Positions 1 to 5,355 of a stretch of DNA of 6,655 nt are shown here, one piece after another. The notes below the pieces were generated by a model. The model saw only the letters and a list, made by a program, of their open reading frames with translations. It was not told the DNA's origin and did no database searches. Made by a program: the position numbers and the translations under genes. Position 1 is the first letter of the stretch, and each line of letters opens with the position of its first letter. Source of the stretch: an uncultured Saprospiraceae bacterium (GTDB taxonomy: Bacteria; Bacteroidota; Bacteroidia; Chitinophagales; Saprospiraceae); assembly GCA_937930625.1 (NCBI GenBank), contig CALHBW010000452.1, positions 1 to 6,655 of the forward strand, written 5' to 3'.

Positions 1-1
1 A

Positions 2-397
2 CGCGGCTTCCTTGACGATGAACTGAATGTGGGCGATTTGATTGCGAAAAAACACGATAAGACCTTTTATTCGATACAAAAAACCGAAACCGTCCGCAGC
101 GTGATGAATATGATGAAGGAAAACGACATCTCGCAAATGCCTGTGATGGATAATGGTTCGATAGTCGGCTCAGTTACAGAGACTTCTATTCTCAATTATA
201 TTCTCGAAAATCCCTTGAATAATACAGAAAAACTCGTCGAAGCGATTATGAATGACCCATTTCCGATGGTCAAAACGGATGTGCCTTGCAGTCGTTTGAG
301 ACAGTATATTAATAAGCAAATTCCGGCGGTAGTGGCGCAGGATAAGGCGGGTTCGATGCATGTGATTACGAAGTATGATATTATTCAGGCGATGTAG
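2..397 (+). CDS. Cystathionine beta-synthase-type PLP enzyme, C-terminal CBS-domain pair (5' partial)
   Basis: The frame is open from the left edge, so the catalytic PLP domain lies outside the window and only about 131 C-terminal residues are seen. They begin RGFLDDELNVGDLIAKK and continue into two CBS motifs. The first (about residues 27-65 of the visible part) includes TETVRSVMNMMKENDISQMP and the segment GSIVGSVTETSIL; the second runs to a terminal VITKYDIIQAM. This arrangement is typical of bacterial cystathionine beta-synthase/cysteine-synthase-like enzymes, which condense serine (or O-acetylserine) with homocysteine or sulfide. The CBS pair (Bateman module) is a regulatory nucleotide or S-adenosylmethionine sensor in the family. 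A GTG at 29 lies inside the domain and is not a real start. Other CBS-pair proteins are possible, but the linker wording fits the PLP enzymes best. The stop is TAG, and the convergent gene ends 43 bp further on. Confidence 0.85.
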   Translation, partial: RGFLDDELNVGDLIAKKHDKTFYSIQKTETVRSVMNMMKENDISQMPVMDNGSIVGSVTETSILNYILENPLNNTEKLVEAIMNDPFPMVKTDVPCSRLRQYINKQIPAVVAQDKAGSMHVITKYDIIQAM

Positions 398-402
398 AGG
401 AC

Positions 403-436
403 GTGCTGATGTGTGGGTGTGCTGATGTGCTGACGT
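403..436 (+). repeat. Octamer array GTGCTGAT / GTGTGGGT / GTGCTGAT / GTGCTGAC
   Basis: Five bases after the stop of the PLP enzyme, four consecutive 8-bp units follow in exact register: 403-410, 411-418, 419-426 and 427-434, then GT. Units 1 and 3 are identical, unit 4 differs by one base and unit 2 is more diverged. The array lies between two convergent genes, where a terminator would be expected, but it has no strong internal dyad. It has the same 8-bp period as the AATGNNNN arrays in three later gaps. Confidence 0.75.
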
Positions 437-440
437 ATTT

Positions 441-701
441 TTAATTTTGGATTTCTTTGTAGATTCTTAATAATTGAAGGGCTATTCCCGTTTTCAGTCT
501 CAACTCGTTTTCTAATGAACCAATACGTCCTAACATAGAATATCTTTCTATTATTGACAGTTGCATTTTAATAATTAATAATGCGATGAATATATCTTCG
601 TCAACTAGCTCATTTAATAAAATATCAGCGGCAACAGACAATTTGCCTCGCTGAATTGAATGATGAAAATTCTGTTCGATATTTGAGAAATTTTTGGACA
701 T
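441..701 (-). CDS. Small protein resembling a stand-alone effector-associated domain (EAD11-like)
   Basis: This encodes 86 residues, all predicted helical, with no signal peptide or membrane span. From about residue 12 the pattern is: a helix with SIQRGKLSVAADILLNEL, an acidic turn (VDEDIF), a helix IALLIIKMQLSIIERYSMLG, then GRIGSLENELRLKTGIALQLL and a final helix. The spacing of hydrophobic positions, the G-R-I/G-x-I turn after the long helix, and the closing ALLxxxxE-like helix resemble the EAD11-type domains of Bacteroidota. In that family such domains are death-domain-like adaptors that link conflict-system effectors (NTPases, proteases, TIR or caspase-like enzymes) to partners through like-like contacts. 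The match is by eye and from memory, so the gene is more certain than the family. No effector gene adjoins it. The ATG at 699-701 has only a weak GGGA upstream. The gene converges on the PLP enzyme and is markedly more AT-rich than its neighbours. Confidence 0.65.
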   Translation of the reverse strand: MSKNFSNIEQNFHHSIQRGKLSVAADILLNELVDEDIFIALLIIKMQLSIIERYSMLGRIGSLENELRLKTGIALQLLRIYKEIQN

Positions 702-1135
702 AGTAATCCCACAACTTTAATTATCATTTTTAAAGAACCTGATTAGTACGTAAGTTAATTAGATGTAAAATATAGATTTGCCTAAAACCTTTATTGGTAT
801 TTTTAGCAGTGGTTCTTTTAGATTTAATCTATTTCAACCATTAAATATCTGCCATTTAGACACATAATACATATACTACGTCACGTATTGCATACAAAAT
901 TTTATTTTAATTTCAATGTTTCGGAGTCACTAAAAATATGGCAAATTTAGTAATTTAGCTTCAAATTAAATGTTTTACATATTTTTATAGTTATTAATAA
1001 TCAATTAGATACGTTAACTTTAAAACAAATTAAAAATATCTCTTTAAAAAAAAGGAATAATAACATGGTCACAATTTTTATAGGTAATAATTGGGAATTT
1101 TTTATTTTTCATACAATTAAATTCGCTCTCAAAAA
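702..1135. other. AT-rich intergenic region between divergent genes
   Basis: This gap of about 430 bp is very AT-rich (the 60 bases from 721 contain 13 G/C, against 35 in the 60 bases from 2641 inside the AAA+ gene). I find no open frame longer than about 25 codons on either strand except the leader described separately. Visible items are an 8-bp inverted repeat AAAGAACC (732-739) / GGTTCTTT (811-818), an 11-bp palindrome TACGTCACGTA (877-887), and two single matches to the Bacteroidota -7 consensus TAnnTTTG (773-780 on +, 942-949 on -). Both lack a TTG at the -33 distance. The gap must hold the promoters of the EAD-like gene (leftward) and the BtuF-type gene (rightward). No cobalamin riboswitch motif is recognisable. 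The composition suggests an acquired or decayed segment together with the EAD-like gene. Confidence 0.6.
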
Positions 1136-1139
1136 ATGA
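1065..1139 (+). CDS. Possible 24-codon leader peptide, ATGA-overlapping the BtuF-type gene
   Basis: A short frame starts at ATG 1065 and ends at TGA 1137-1139. It encodes 24 residues rich in Phe/Ile (MVTIFIGNNW, then FF, IF and KFALKK). It is preceded by AAGGA at 1052-1056 with eight bases of spacing, one of the better Shine-Dalgarno matches in the window. Its stop overlaps the start of the next gene as ATGA (1136-1139), the classic arrangement for translational coupling. The downstream gene has no Shine-Dalgarno of its own. It may be a coupling or regulatory leader, or a chance frame in AT-rich DNA. It is not a missing signal peptide, since it is in a different frame. Confidence 0.35.
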   Translation: MVTIFIGNNWEFFIFHTIKFALKK

Positions 1140-1921
1140 GCTTATACATAACAACTGACCAAATGGGTGGGCAAGTACATGTACCCACATACCCAAAACG
1201 CATCATCTCCCTAGTCCCCTCCCAAACAGAATTACTATTCGATTTGGGCTTGGATGAAGAAGTGGTTGGGGTGACAAAATTTTGCATTCACCCAAAAGAA
1301 AAAGTAAAAGAAAAGGTAAAAATAGGCGGCACCAAGCAATTTCATTTCGACAAAATCGCTGCACTGAATCCCGACCTTATCATAGGAAATAAAGAAGAAA
1401 ACGAACAAGCTCAAATCGAACAACTCGCTGCCCAATATCCCGTTTGGATGAGTGATATAGTCACGCTGAATGATGCTTTGCAAATGATACAAATGGTCGG
1501 ACAACTCATTCAAAAAGAGACCGAAGCGACCAATTTAATTCATCGTTTACAAGAAAATTTTCAAAAAAATATTTATACAAAAACAAAACGTGCGGCTTAT
1601 TTTATTTGGAAAAAACCATACATGGTCGCTGCGAAAAATACCTTTATCGACGAGATGATGCGCGTGGCGGGTTTCACGAATGTGTATCAAGAAAAATCCC
1701 GTTATCCCACGACCAATTTAGAAGAATTGCGTACCTTACAAGCCGAAGTTATTCTACTTTCTTCTGAGCCTTATCCCTTCAAAAACAAGCATTTAGAAGA
1801 ATTTCAAACGGCTTGCCCCGATGCAAAAGTGATGATTGTAGATGGGGAAATGTTTTCGTGGTATGGGAGTCGTTTGTTAAAATCCGTAGAATATTTTAGT
1901 GAAATAATGAATGAATTTTGA
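1136..1921 (+). CDS. BtuF/FhuD-type helical-backbone metal/cobalamin-binding protein, no signal peptide
   Basis: This 261-residue protein belongs to the periplasmic-binding-protein family of vitamin B12 and iron-chelate uptake (TroA-like fold, PF01497 type). The N-terminus has the family opening TDQMGGQVHVP followed by KRIISLVPSQTELLFDLGL (residues 21-39). Next come VVGVTKFCIHP (43-53), the IGGT strand at 63-66, and ALNPDLIIGNKEENEQAQIE (76-95). The second lobe includes AAYFIWKKPYMVAAKNTFID (153-172), MRVAGFTNV (175-183) and the closing SWYGSRLLKS (241-250). Nothing resembling a signal peptide or lipobox precedes residue 8, and the frame is closed upstream by TAA at 1118, so a cytosolic form or export by another route is implied. 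Family members in Bacteroidota often have this signal-less form and are annotated as cobalamin-binding. No permease or ATPase gene is adjacent, and the ligand is not established. The leader sequence is A-rich (AAAAA before ATG). Confidence 0.85.
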   Translation: MSLYITTDQMGGQVHVPTYPKRIISLVPSQTELLFDLGLDEEVVGVTKFCIHPKEKVKEKVKIGGTKQFHFDKIAALNPDLIIGNKEENEQAQIEQLAAQYPVWMSDIVTLNDALQMIQMVGQLIQKETEATNLIHRLQENFQKNIYTKTKRAAYFIWKKPYMVAAKNTFIDEMMRVAGFTNVYQEKSRYPTTNLEELRTLQAEVILLSSEPYPFKNKHLEEFQTACPDAKVMIVDGEMFSWYGSRLLKSVEYFSEIMNEF

Positions 1922-2019
1922 ATGAATGAGTGAATGAATCATAATGCTATAATGCGTTAATGTTTTGAATAAACTGTTTTATGTGATTCATTCATTCAAA
2001 ATTCATTCACTCATTCATT
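1908..2019. repeat. Inverted octamer arrays with two competing stems, spanning the stop codon
   Basis: The left arm consists of AATG-type words beginning inside the last codons of the BtuF-type gene. The right arm carries their reverse complement. Bases 1908-1929 pair perfectly with 1988-2009 (22 bp). In a shifted register, 1921-1939 pair perfectly with 2001-2019 (19 bp). The two stems share bases and cannot form together. The loop contains AATGCTAT (1943-1950), AATGCGTT (1951-1958) and AATG. A transcript could form a long, AT-rich hairpin, and a terminator or 3'-end stabiliser is possible. No T-run directly follows the stem, so a standard intrinsic terminator is not supported. Confidence 0.75.
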
Positions 2020-2049
2020 AGATATTTTAGTATTTTGCGGCGTAAAAAC

Positions 2050-2082
2050 AATCAAAAATCAAAAATCCCAAAATCAAAAATC
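2050..2082 (+). repeat. A-rich ATCAAAAA leader repeat before the AAA+ gene
   Basis: ATCAAAA words recur at 2051, 2058 and, after a CCC interruption, about 2073, ending 8 bp before the ATG. There is no Shine-Dalgarno. A-rich leaders favour initiation in Bacteroidota, so this may act as an unstructured ribosome landing site. The leader of the TPR membrane gene at 3559 has the same words. Confidence 0.6.
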
Positions 2083-2090
2083 TTTTAACA

Positions 2091-3386
2091 ATGGATAAAA
2101 CAACCTTAGAAGCTTTGGAAGCTGCACTCCAATCCTCACCCGACAATGCGGCATTGCGTACTCAGATTGCAAAGGGCTGGTACAGTTACGGCGATTACGA
2201 AAAGGCAAAGGCGCACTTCAATGCACTCGTACAAACGACCAACGATATAGGGGCAAAAAAGGACTTGGCAAGGTGTTATTTTCAGTTGAAAAATTACTCG
2301 CCGAGTATCGTGATTTGCGAAGAAATATTGGAAGGAGAAAAAGACCCGGAAATGATGTCTTTGCATGTAGAATCGCTCATAAAATCGGGGCAAACGCAGC
2401 AAGCAGTGGAGCAATATCAGGAATTTCACGAACAATACGGCTGGTTTGACGAGGGCTTGGAAAAGCAATTGAAAATCTCTACGCAGGTGTCAGATTTGGT
2501 CTTTGATGAGGAGGAAGATGACCTATTTTTGGAGAAGCCCGAACTTGATTTTTCGGGCGTGGGCGGTATGGAAAATGTGAAGGAAGAAATCCGCATGAAG
2601 ATTATTCAGCCGCTTGAAAATCCCGAATTGTTTAAGGCATTTGGGAAGGCTGCGGGGGGCGGTATTTTGTTGTACGGACCGCCGGGTTGTGGTAAGACTT
2701 TCATCTCGAAGGCTACGGCGGGAGAGATTAGTTCGCGTTTCTTATCCGTTGGTTTAGAGGAAGTTCTGGATATGTGGATTGGAAATAGCGAGAAAAATTT
2801 GCATGAAAAATTTGAAATCGCACGACGCAATACGCCTTGTGTTTTGTTCTTTGATGAGATAGATGCGGTAGGCTCAAAACGGAGTGATTTGCGGCAGTCG
2901 GGCGGCAGAAATTTGATTAATCAATTCCTGAAAGAACTCGACGGCGTGGATTCGCAAAATGACGGCGTACTGATTCTTGGCGCGACCAATTCGCCCTGGC
3001 ATATGGACTCGGCGTTCTTGCGTCCGGGACGTTTTGACCGCATTATTTTTGTGCCGCCACCGGATGAAAAAAGTCGCGAAGCCATCATTGCCTTGCAAAT
3101 CAAAGATAAACCAACGGTAGATATTGATTGTCCAAAAATCGCATCGAAAACAAAGGGTTTTAGCGGCGCAGATATTAAATTACTGATTGATTTGGCAGCC
3201 GAAGACAGCCTTCGTGCATCCATGAAATCGGGCAATATTGTTCCCATCACTACAAAGGATTTACTCAAACAAGTCAAAAACGTCAGACCAAGTACAAAAG
3301 ACTGGTTCAATACAGCGCGGAACTACGCTTTATATTCCAATTCATCGGGTTTGTATGACGATATTCTTCAATATTTGGATTTGTAA
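2091..3386 (+). CDS. TPR-AAA+ ATPase, Vps4/katanin/spastin-like
   Basis: This 431-residue protein has about three to four N-terminal TPR-like helix pairs (residues 1-125), an acidic linker (138-150) and one AAA+ module. Motifs: N-linker FSGVGGMENVKEEI (154-167), Walker A GPPGCGKT (196-203, Lys202), pore loop MWIGNSEKNL (228-237), Walker B VLFFDEID (251-258, Glu256), sensor 1 GATN (Asn300), second region of homology with arginine-finger pair Arg314 and Arg317 in RPGRFDR, and the small-domain helix GFSGADIKLL (356-365). All catalytic residues are present. The pore-loop tryptophan and the C-terminal VRPSTKDW...GLYDDILQYL (398-429) resemble the meiotic-clade AAA proteins, which remodel or disassemble protein polymers. 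TPRs take the place that the MIT domain has in Vps4. Likely a cytosolic hexameric remodeller or unfoldase whose TPRs choose partners; the substrate is unknown. The next gene encodes a TPR membrane protein and is the obvious partner candidate. No protease domain is present. Confidence 0.9.
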   Translation: MDKTTLEALEAALQSSPDNAALRTQIAKGWYSYGDYEKAKAHFNALVQTTNDIGAKKDLARCYFQLKNYSPSIVICEEILEGEKDPEMMSLHVESLIKSGQTQQAVEQYQEFHEQYGWFDEGLEKQLKISTQVSDLVFDEEEDDLFLEKPELDFSGVGGMENVKEEIRMKIIQPLENPELFKAFGKAAGGGILLYGPPGCGKTFISKATAGEISSRFLSVGLEEVLDMWIGNSEKNLHEKFEIARRNTPCVLFFDEIDAVGSKRSDLRQSGGRNLINQFLKELDGVDSQNDGVLILGATNSPWHMDSAFLRPGRFDRIIFVPPPDEKSREAIIALQIKDKPTVDIDCPKIASKTKGFSGADIKLLIDLAAEDSLRASMKSGNIVPITTKDLLKQVKNVRPSTKDWFNTARNYALYSNSSGLYDDILQYLDL

Positions 3387-3453
3387 TGCGACAATGCTGA
3401 AATGCGTTAATGCTACAATGTTTTCAATGAATGAGTGAATGGGTGAATGAATT
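3385..3453 (+). repeat. AATGNNNN octamer array after the AAA+ gene
   Basis: The array starts in the TAA stop codon. Exact 8-bp units are AATGCGAC (3385), AATGCTGA (3393), AATGCGTT (3401), AATGCTAC (3409) and AATGTTTT (3417). After a 1-bp slip come AATGAATG, AGTG, AATGGGTG and AATGAATT to 3453. The period of 8 rotates reading frames and argues against coding. AATGCGTT also occurs in the gap after the BtuF-type gene; AATGCTAC also occurs in the gap after the TPR membrane gene. Confidence 0.8.
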
Positions 3454-3454
3454 A

Positions 3455-3547
3455 TTTTTGATTTAGTGATTTTTGATTGTATCAATTGAAATCACAATCT
3501 TATAATCAGAAATTTCATTCAAAAATCAAAAATCATCAAATCAAAAA
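3455..3547. repeat. Inverted repeat of TTTTTGATT / AATCAAAAA words
   Basis: Bases 3455-3478 pair with 3524-3547 at 22 of 24 positions. The right arm is also the A-rich leader of the TPR membrane gene and ends 11 bp before its ATG. If the transcript reads through from the AAA+ gene, the leader would be sequestered in a stem. A transcript starting in the loop would leave it free. This is a possible switch, by inference only. Confidence 0.65.
3477..3506 (+). promoter_or_regulatory. Possible promoter inside the hairpin loop
   Basis: TTGTAT (3477-3482) and a full TATAAT (3501-3506) are separated by 18 bp, about 50 bp upstream of the TPR membrane gene. This is a sigma70-type match. The Bacteroidota -7 motif TAnnTTTG is not seen here, and AT-rich DNA gives such matches by chance, so it is only a candidate. 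Confidence 0.25.
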
Positions 3548-3558
3548 TTACCAAAACT

Positions 3559-4752
3559 ATGAACGATTTAATCTCACGAATAGAAATATTAATTGACCGC
3601 GATAAATTGGACGATGCTCAACAACGCATCAGCGAGGGCTTATCACAATATCCCGATTCGGGTGGCTTACATGCCTTACAATCAAAGGTTTATACTGAAA
3701 GAAGGCAACTCAAAAAAGCGATGGAATCGATAAAGACCGCTATTAGTTGCGACCCGACGAATGATTATTTTTATTACCTCAAAGCCATGATTCATCTTGA
3801 AAAAGATGATTATAAAAAGTGTAGTAAAAATATTGATAAAGCCCTTGATATAGAGCCAAATTACGCGCCGTATTATGGGGTTAAGGCATCGGTTTTGTTG
3901 AGTCTTGGCAAGCGCGACGAGGCGATTGAAGTGGTGGAAGACGGCTTGGAAATTGACCCGCATAATGCTTATTGTCAGAATGTACTGTCGATGGCGCTCA
4001 CACAGGCGGGCGAGACGGGTACATCGCACGAAATCCTCGAACATCAACTCGAACAAGACCCCGAAAATGCCTTTACGCACGCCAATATGGGTTACCAATA
4101 TCTGCGCGAAAATAATCTCGAAAAAGCCCGCGAACACTTCGGCGCATCACTCACGATTGACCCGACCAATGAGTTTGCCAAAGCCGGTATGCTCAACACT
4201 ATCAAAGCCTCTAATCCGCTATTTCGTGCGCTGTTACAATACGGTTTTTGGATGGAAAAAATCGGTGAAGCGAATCGTTGGGTCTTTATTATTGGTTTTT
4301 TGGTGGTCGTGCGGGTCTTGCCTTTTTTATTGCCGCTTTATCTGATTATCGTGTTTAGTACCTGGTTTATCGGTCCTTTGAGTGATGTGATTGTGTATTT
4401 TAATAAATACAGTCGCTACCTATTCAACGATATGGAACGCAAACTCACTCGCATCAATCTTCTGCTGATTGGAGTAGCGGCAGCATCGCTCGTATTTGGC
4501 TTGTTATCAAGCCGATATGAGTTTTTGGGCTTGGCTTTCGGGGCGTTTATGGCGATTGTTCCGGTATATCTGTACGAAAGTAAAATTACGAATAATGGTA
4601 AGCTGATAGCCGCTTTGTTTGCACTTGGATTTTTGTCGCTCGGCATACTGACCACAGCAATAGGACTATTGGGAATGGATTACATGCCAGTTGGTATTAT
4701 CTTATTTTTCAGTGTAATTATATATAGTTGGGTTGGAAATATTAGTAAGTAA
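3559..4752 (+). CDS. TPR-repeat protein with C-terminal multi-pass membrane domain
   Basis: This 397-residue protein has about six TPRs spanning residues 1-204, with units near 1-34, 35-68, 69-102, 103-136, 137-170 and 171-204. They show the usual A at position 20 and P near the end (for example CDPTN, IEPNY, IDPHN, QDPEN, IDPTN). A linker follows (NPLFRALLQYGFWMEK, 219-234), then a hydrophobic half with about five or six membrane spans: roughly 240-251 and 253-272, 299-318, 321-338, 347-371 and 376-392. There is no signal peptide. The TPRs presumably face the cytoplasm and act as a docking platform. No catalytic motif is visible. It follows the TPR-AAA+ gene on the same strand by 172 bp and shares its leader words, suggesting co-regulation and a membrane anchor or adaptor for the ATPase (inference). 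The TPR assignment is firm; membrane topology is approximate. Confidence 0.9.
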   Translation: MNDLISRIEILIDRDKLDDAQQRISEGLSQYPDSGGLHALQSKVYTERRQLKKAMESIKTAISCDPTNDYFYYLKAMIHLEKDDYKKCSKNIDKALDIEPNYAPYYGVKASVLLSLGKRDEAIEVVEDGLEIDPHNAYCQNVLSMALTQAGETGTSHEILEHQLEQDPENAFTHANMGYQYLRENNLEKAREHFGASLTIDPTNEFAKAGMLNTIKASNPLFRALLQYGFWMEKIGEANRWVFIIGFLVVVRVLPFLLPLYLIIVFSTWFIGPLSDVIVYFNKYSRYLFNDMERKLTRINLLLIGVAAASLVFGLLSSRYEFLGLAFGAFMAIVPVYLYESKITNNGKLIAALFALGFLSLGILTTAIGLLGMDYMPVGIILFFSVIIYSWVGNISK

Positions 4753-4758
4753 GCAACG

Positions 4759-4906
4759 AATGAGTGAATTTTGAATGACTGAATGAGTAAATAGTAATGC
4801 TACAATGCGATAATGATGTAATGCTACAATAACTTTTCCATTATCTCATTGTAGTATTGACGCATTAAAAATATTCACTCATTCACTCATTGAAAATTCA
4901 CTCATT
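4759..4906. repeat. Inverted GAATGAGT arrays around AATGCTAC octamers
   Basis: Bases 4759-4787, starting 7 bp after the stop, pair with 4878-4906 at 27 of 29 positions. The first 14 pairs from the outside are uninterrupted. The loop carries octamers AATGCTAC (4796), AATGCGAT (4804), AATGATGT (4812) and AATGCTAC (4820). The dyad could form a long hairpin between the TPR membrane gene and the thioesterase gene. Confidence 0.75.
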
Positions 4907-4912
4907 GAAAAC

Positions 4913-4947
4913 ATTGTAGCATTAAAGCATTTCATCATTTAAGCATT
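4913..4947 (-). repeat. Reverse-oriented octamer array before the thioesterase gene
   Basis: Four units in 8-bp register read NNNGCATT or similar on the + strand: 4916-4923, 4924-4931, 4932-4939 and 4940-4947. They end 3 bp before the ATG. Bases 4913-4924 pair perfectly (12 bp) with 4819-4830. The array therefore mirrors the forward octamers of the same gap and also forms the 5' leader of the thioesterase gene. Confidence 0.7.
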
Positions 4948-4950
4948 GTT

Positions 4951-5355
4951 ATGACACACGAATACCAAATCCGCGTCCGTTACGCTGATGTTGACCAAAT
5001 GGGCTACGTATATTACGGACATTACCCGCGTTATTATGAAATTGGACGGGCGGAATTTTTGCGCTCGGTAGGTTTTCCGTACAAGCGATTGGAGGAGGAA
5101 GGCGTGATGTGTCCGGTGGCGTCGATACGGATACGTTTTTTGCGTGCGCCGGCTTACGATGAGTTGATTACGATACGGACGAGGGTGAAGAAATTGCCGA
5201 GTACTTCGGTAACTTTTTATATGGAAGTTTTGTTGGAAAATGGGAAATTGGCGAATGCCGGTGAGGTTAGACTCGCTTTCGTAGATGCCAAAACGATGAA
5301 AACGAGCCACGCACCGGAGTCGCTTTTGGAGATTTTGCGACCGCATTTCCTGTAA
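4951..5355 (+). CDS. YbgC/4HBT-type acyl-CoA thioesterase (hotdog fold)
   Basis: This 134-residue protein has the usual length for a single-hotdog thioesterase. The signature RVRYADVDQMGYVYYGHYPR (residues 8-27), followed by YYEIGRAEFLR (28-38), is the YbgC/4-hydroxybenzoyl-CoA thioesterase motif. By alignment with the family, Asp15 is the catalytic aspartate and Tyr25 to Arg33 belong to the long central helix. Later strands include RIRFLRAPAYDELITIRTRV and VTFYMEVLLENGKLANAGEV. The enzyme would hydrolyse acyl-CoA thioesters in the cytosol as a dimer of tetramers or similar; the chain length is not predictable. The ATG follows GCATTGTT with no Shine-Dalgarno. The stop codon lies inside the left arm of the next inverted repeat. 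Confidence 0.9.
   Translation: MTHEYQIRVRYADVDQMGYVYYGHYPRYYEIGRAEFLRSVGFPYKRLEEEGVMCPVASIRIRFLRAPAYDELITIRTRVKKLPSTSVTFYMEVLLENGKLANAGEVRLAFVDAKTMKTSHAPESLLEILRPHFL

Noticed and set aside
773..780. TAGATTTG as a Bacteroidota -7 promoter element (also TAAATTTG on the minus strand at 942-949)
   Set aside because: Each fits TAnnTTTG, but neither has a TTG at the -33 distance, and such words are frequent by chance in DNA this AT-rich.
877..887. TACGTCACGTA palindrome as an operator
   Set aside because: Only 11 bp, single copy, with no regulator gene nearby; kept only as a note in the gap entry.
702..1064. Cobalamin riboswitch upstream of the BtuF-type gene
   Set aside because: Expected because of the gene family, but no B12-box-like sequence or GC-rich paired structure is visible in this AT-rich gap.
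2921..3310. A 129-codon minus-strand frame opposite the AAA+ gene
   Set aside because: It overlaps the Walker B to sensor 2 region of a clearly functional ATPase and has no recognisable motif.
3238..3438. A 66-codon + strand frame running from the AAA+ gene into the octamer array
   Set aside because: Its second half is translated repeat DNA, and its first half is another frame of the ATPase.
3905..4345. A 146-codon + strand frame inside the TPR membrane gene
   Set aside because: It is rich in Arg/Trp/Lys with no family resemblance, and lies in another frame of a gene with clear TPR periodicity.
403..4947. CRISPR array made of the intergenic repeats
   Set aside because: Units are 8 bp, contiguous and variable, without the 20-50 bp direct repeats and unique spacers of CRISPR, and no cas gene is present.
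4939..5346. A 135-codon minus-strand frame opposite the thioesterase gene
   Set aside because: The opposite strand encodes a textbook hotdog thioesterase; this frame shows no domain pattern and is an antisense shadow.
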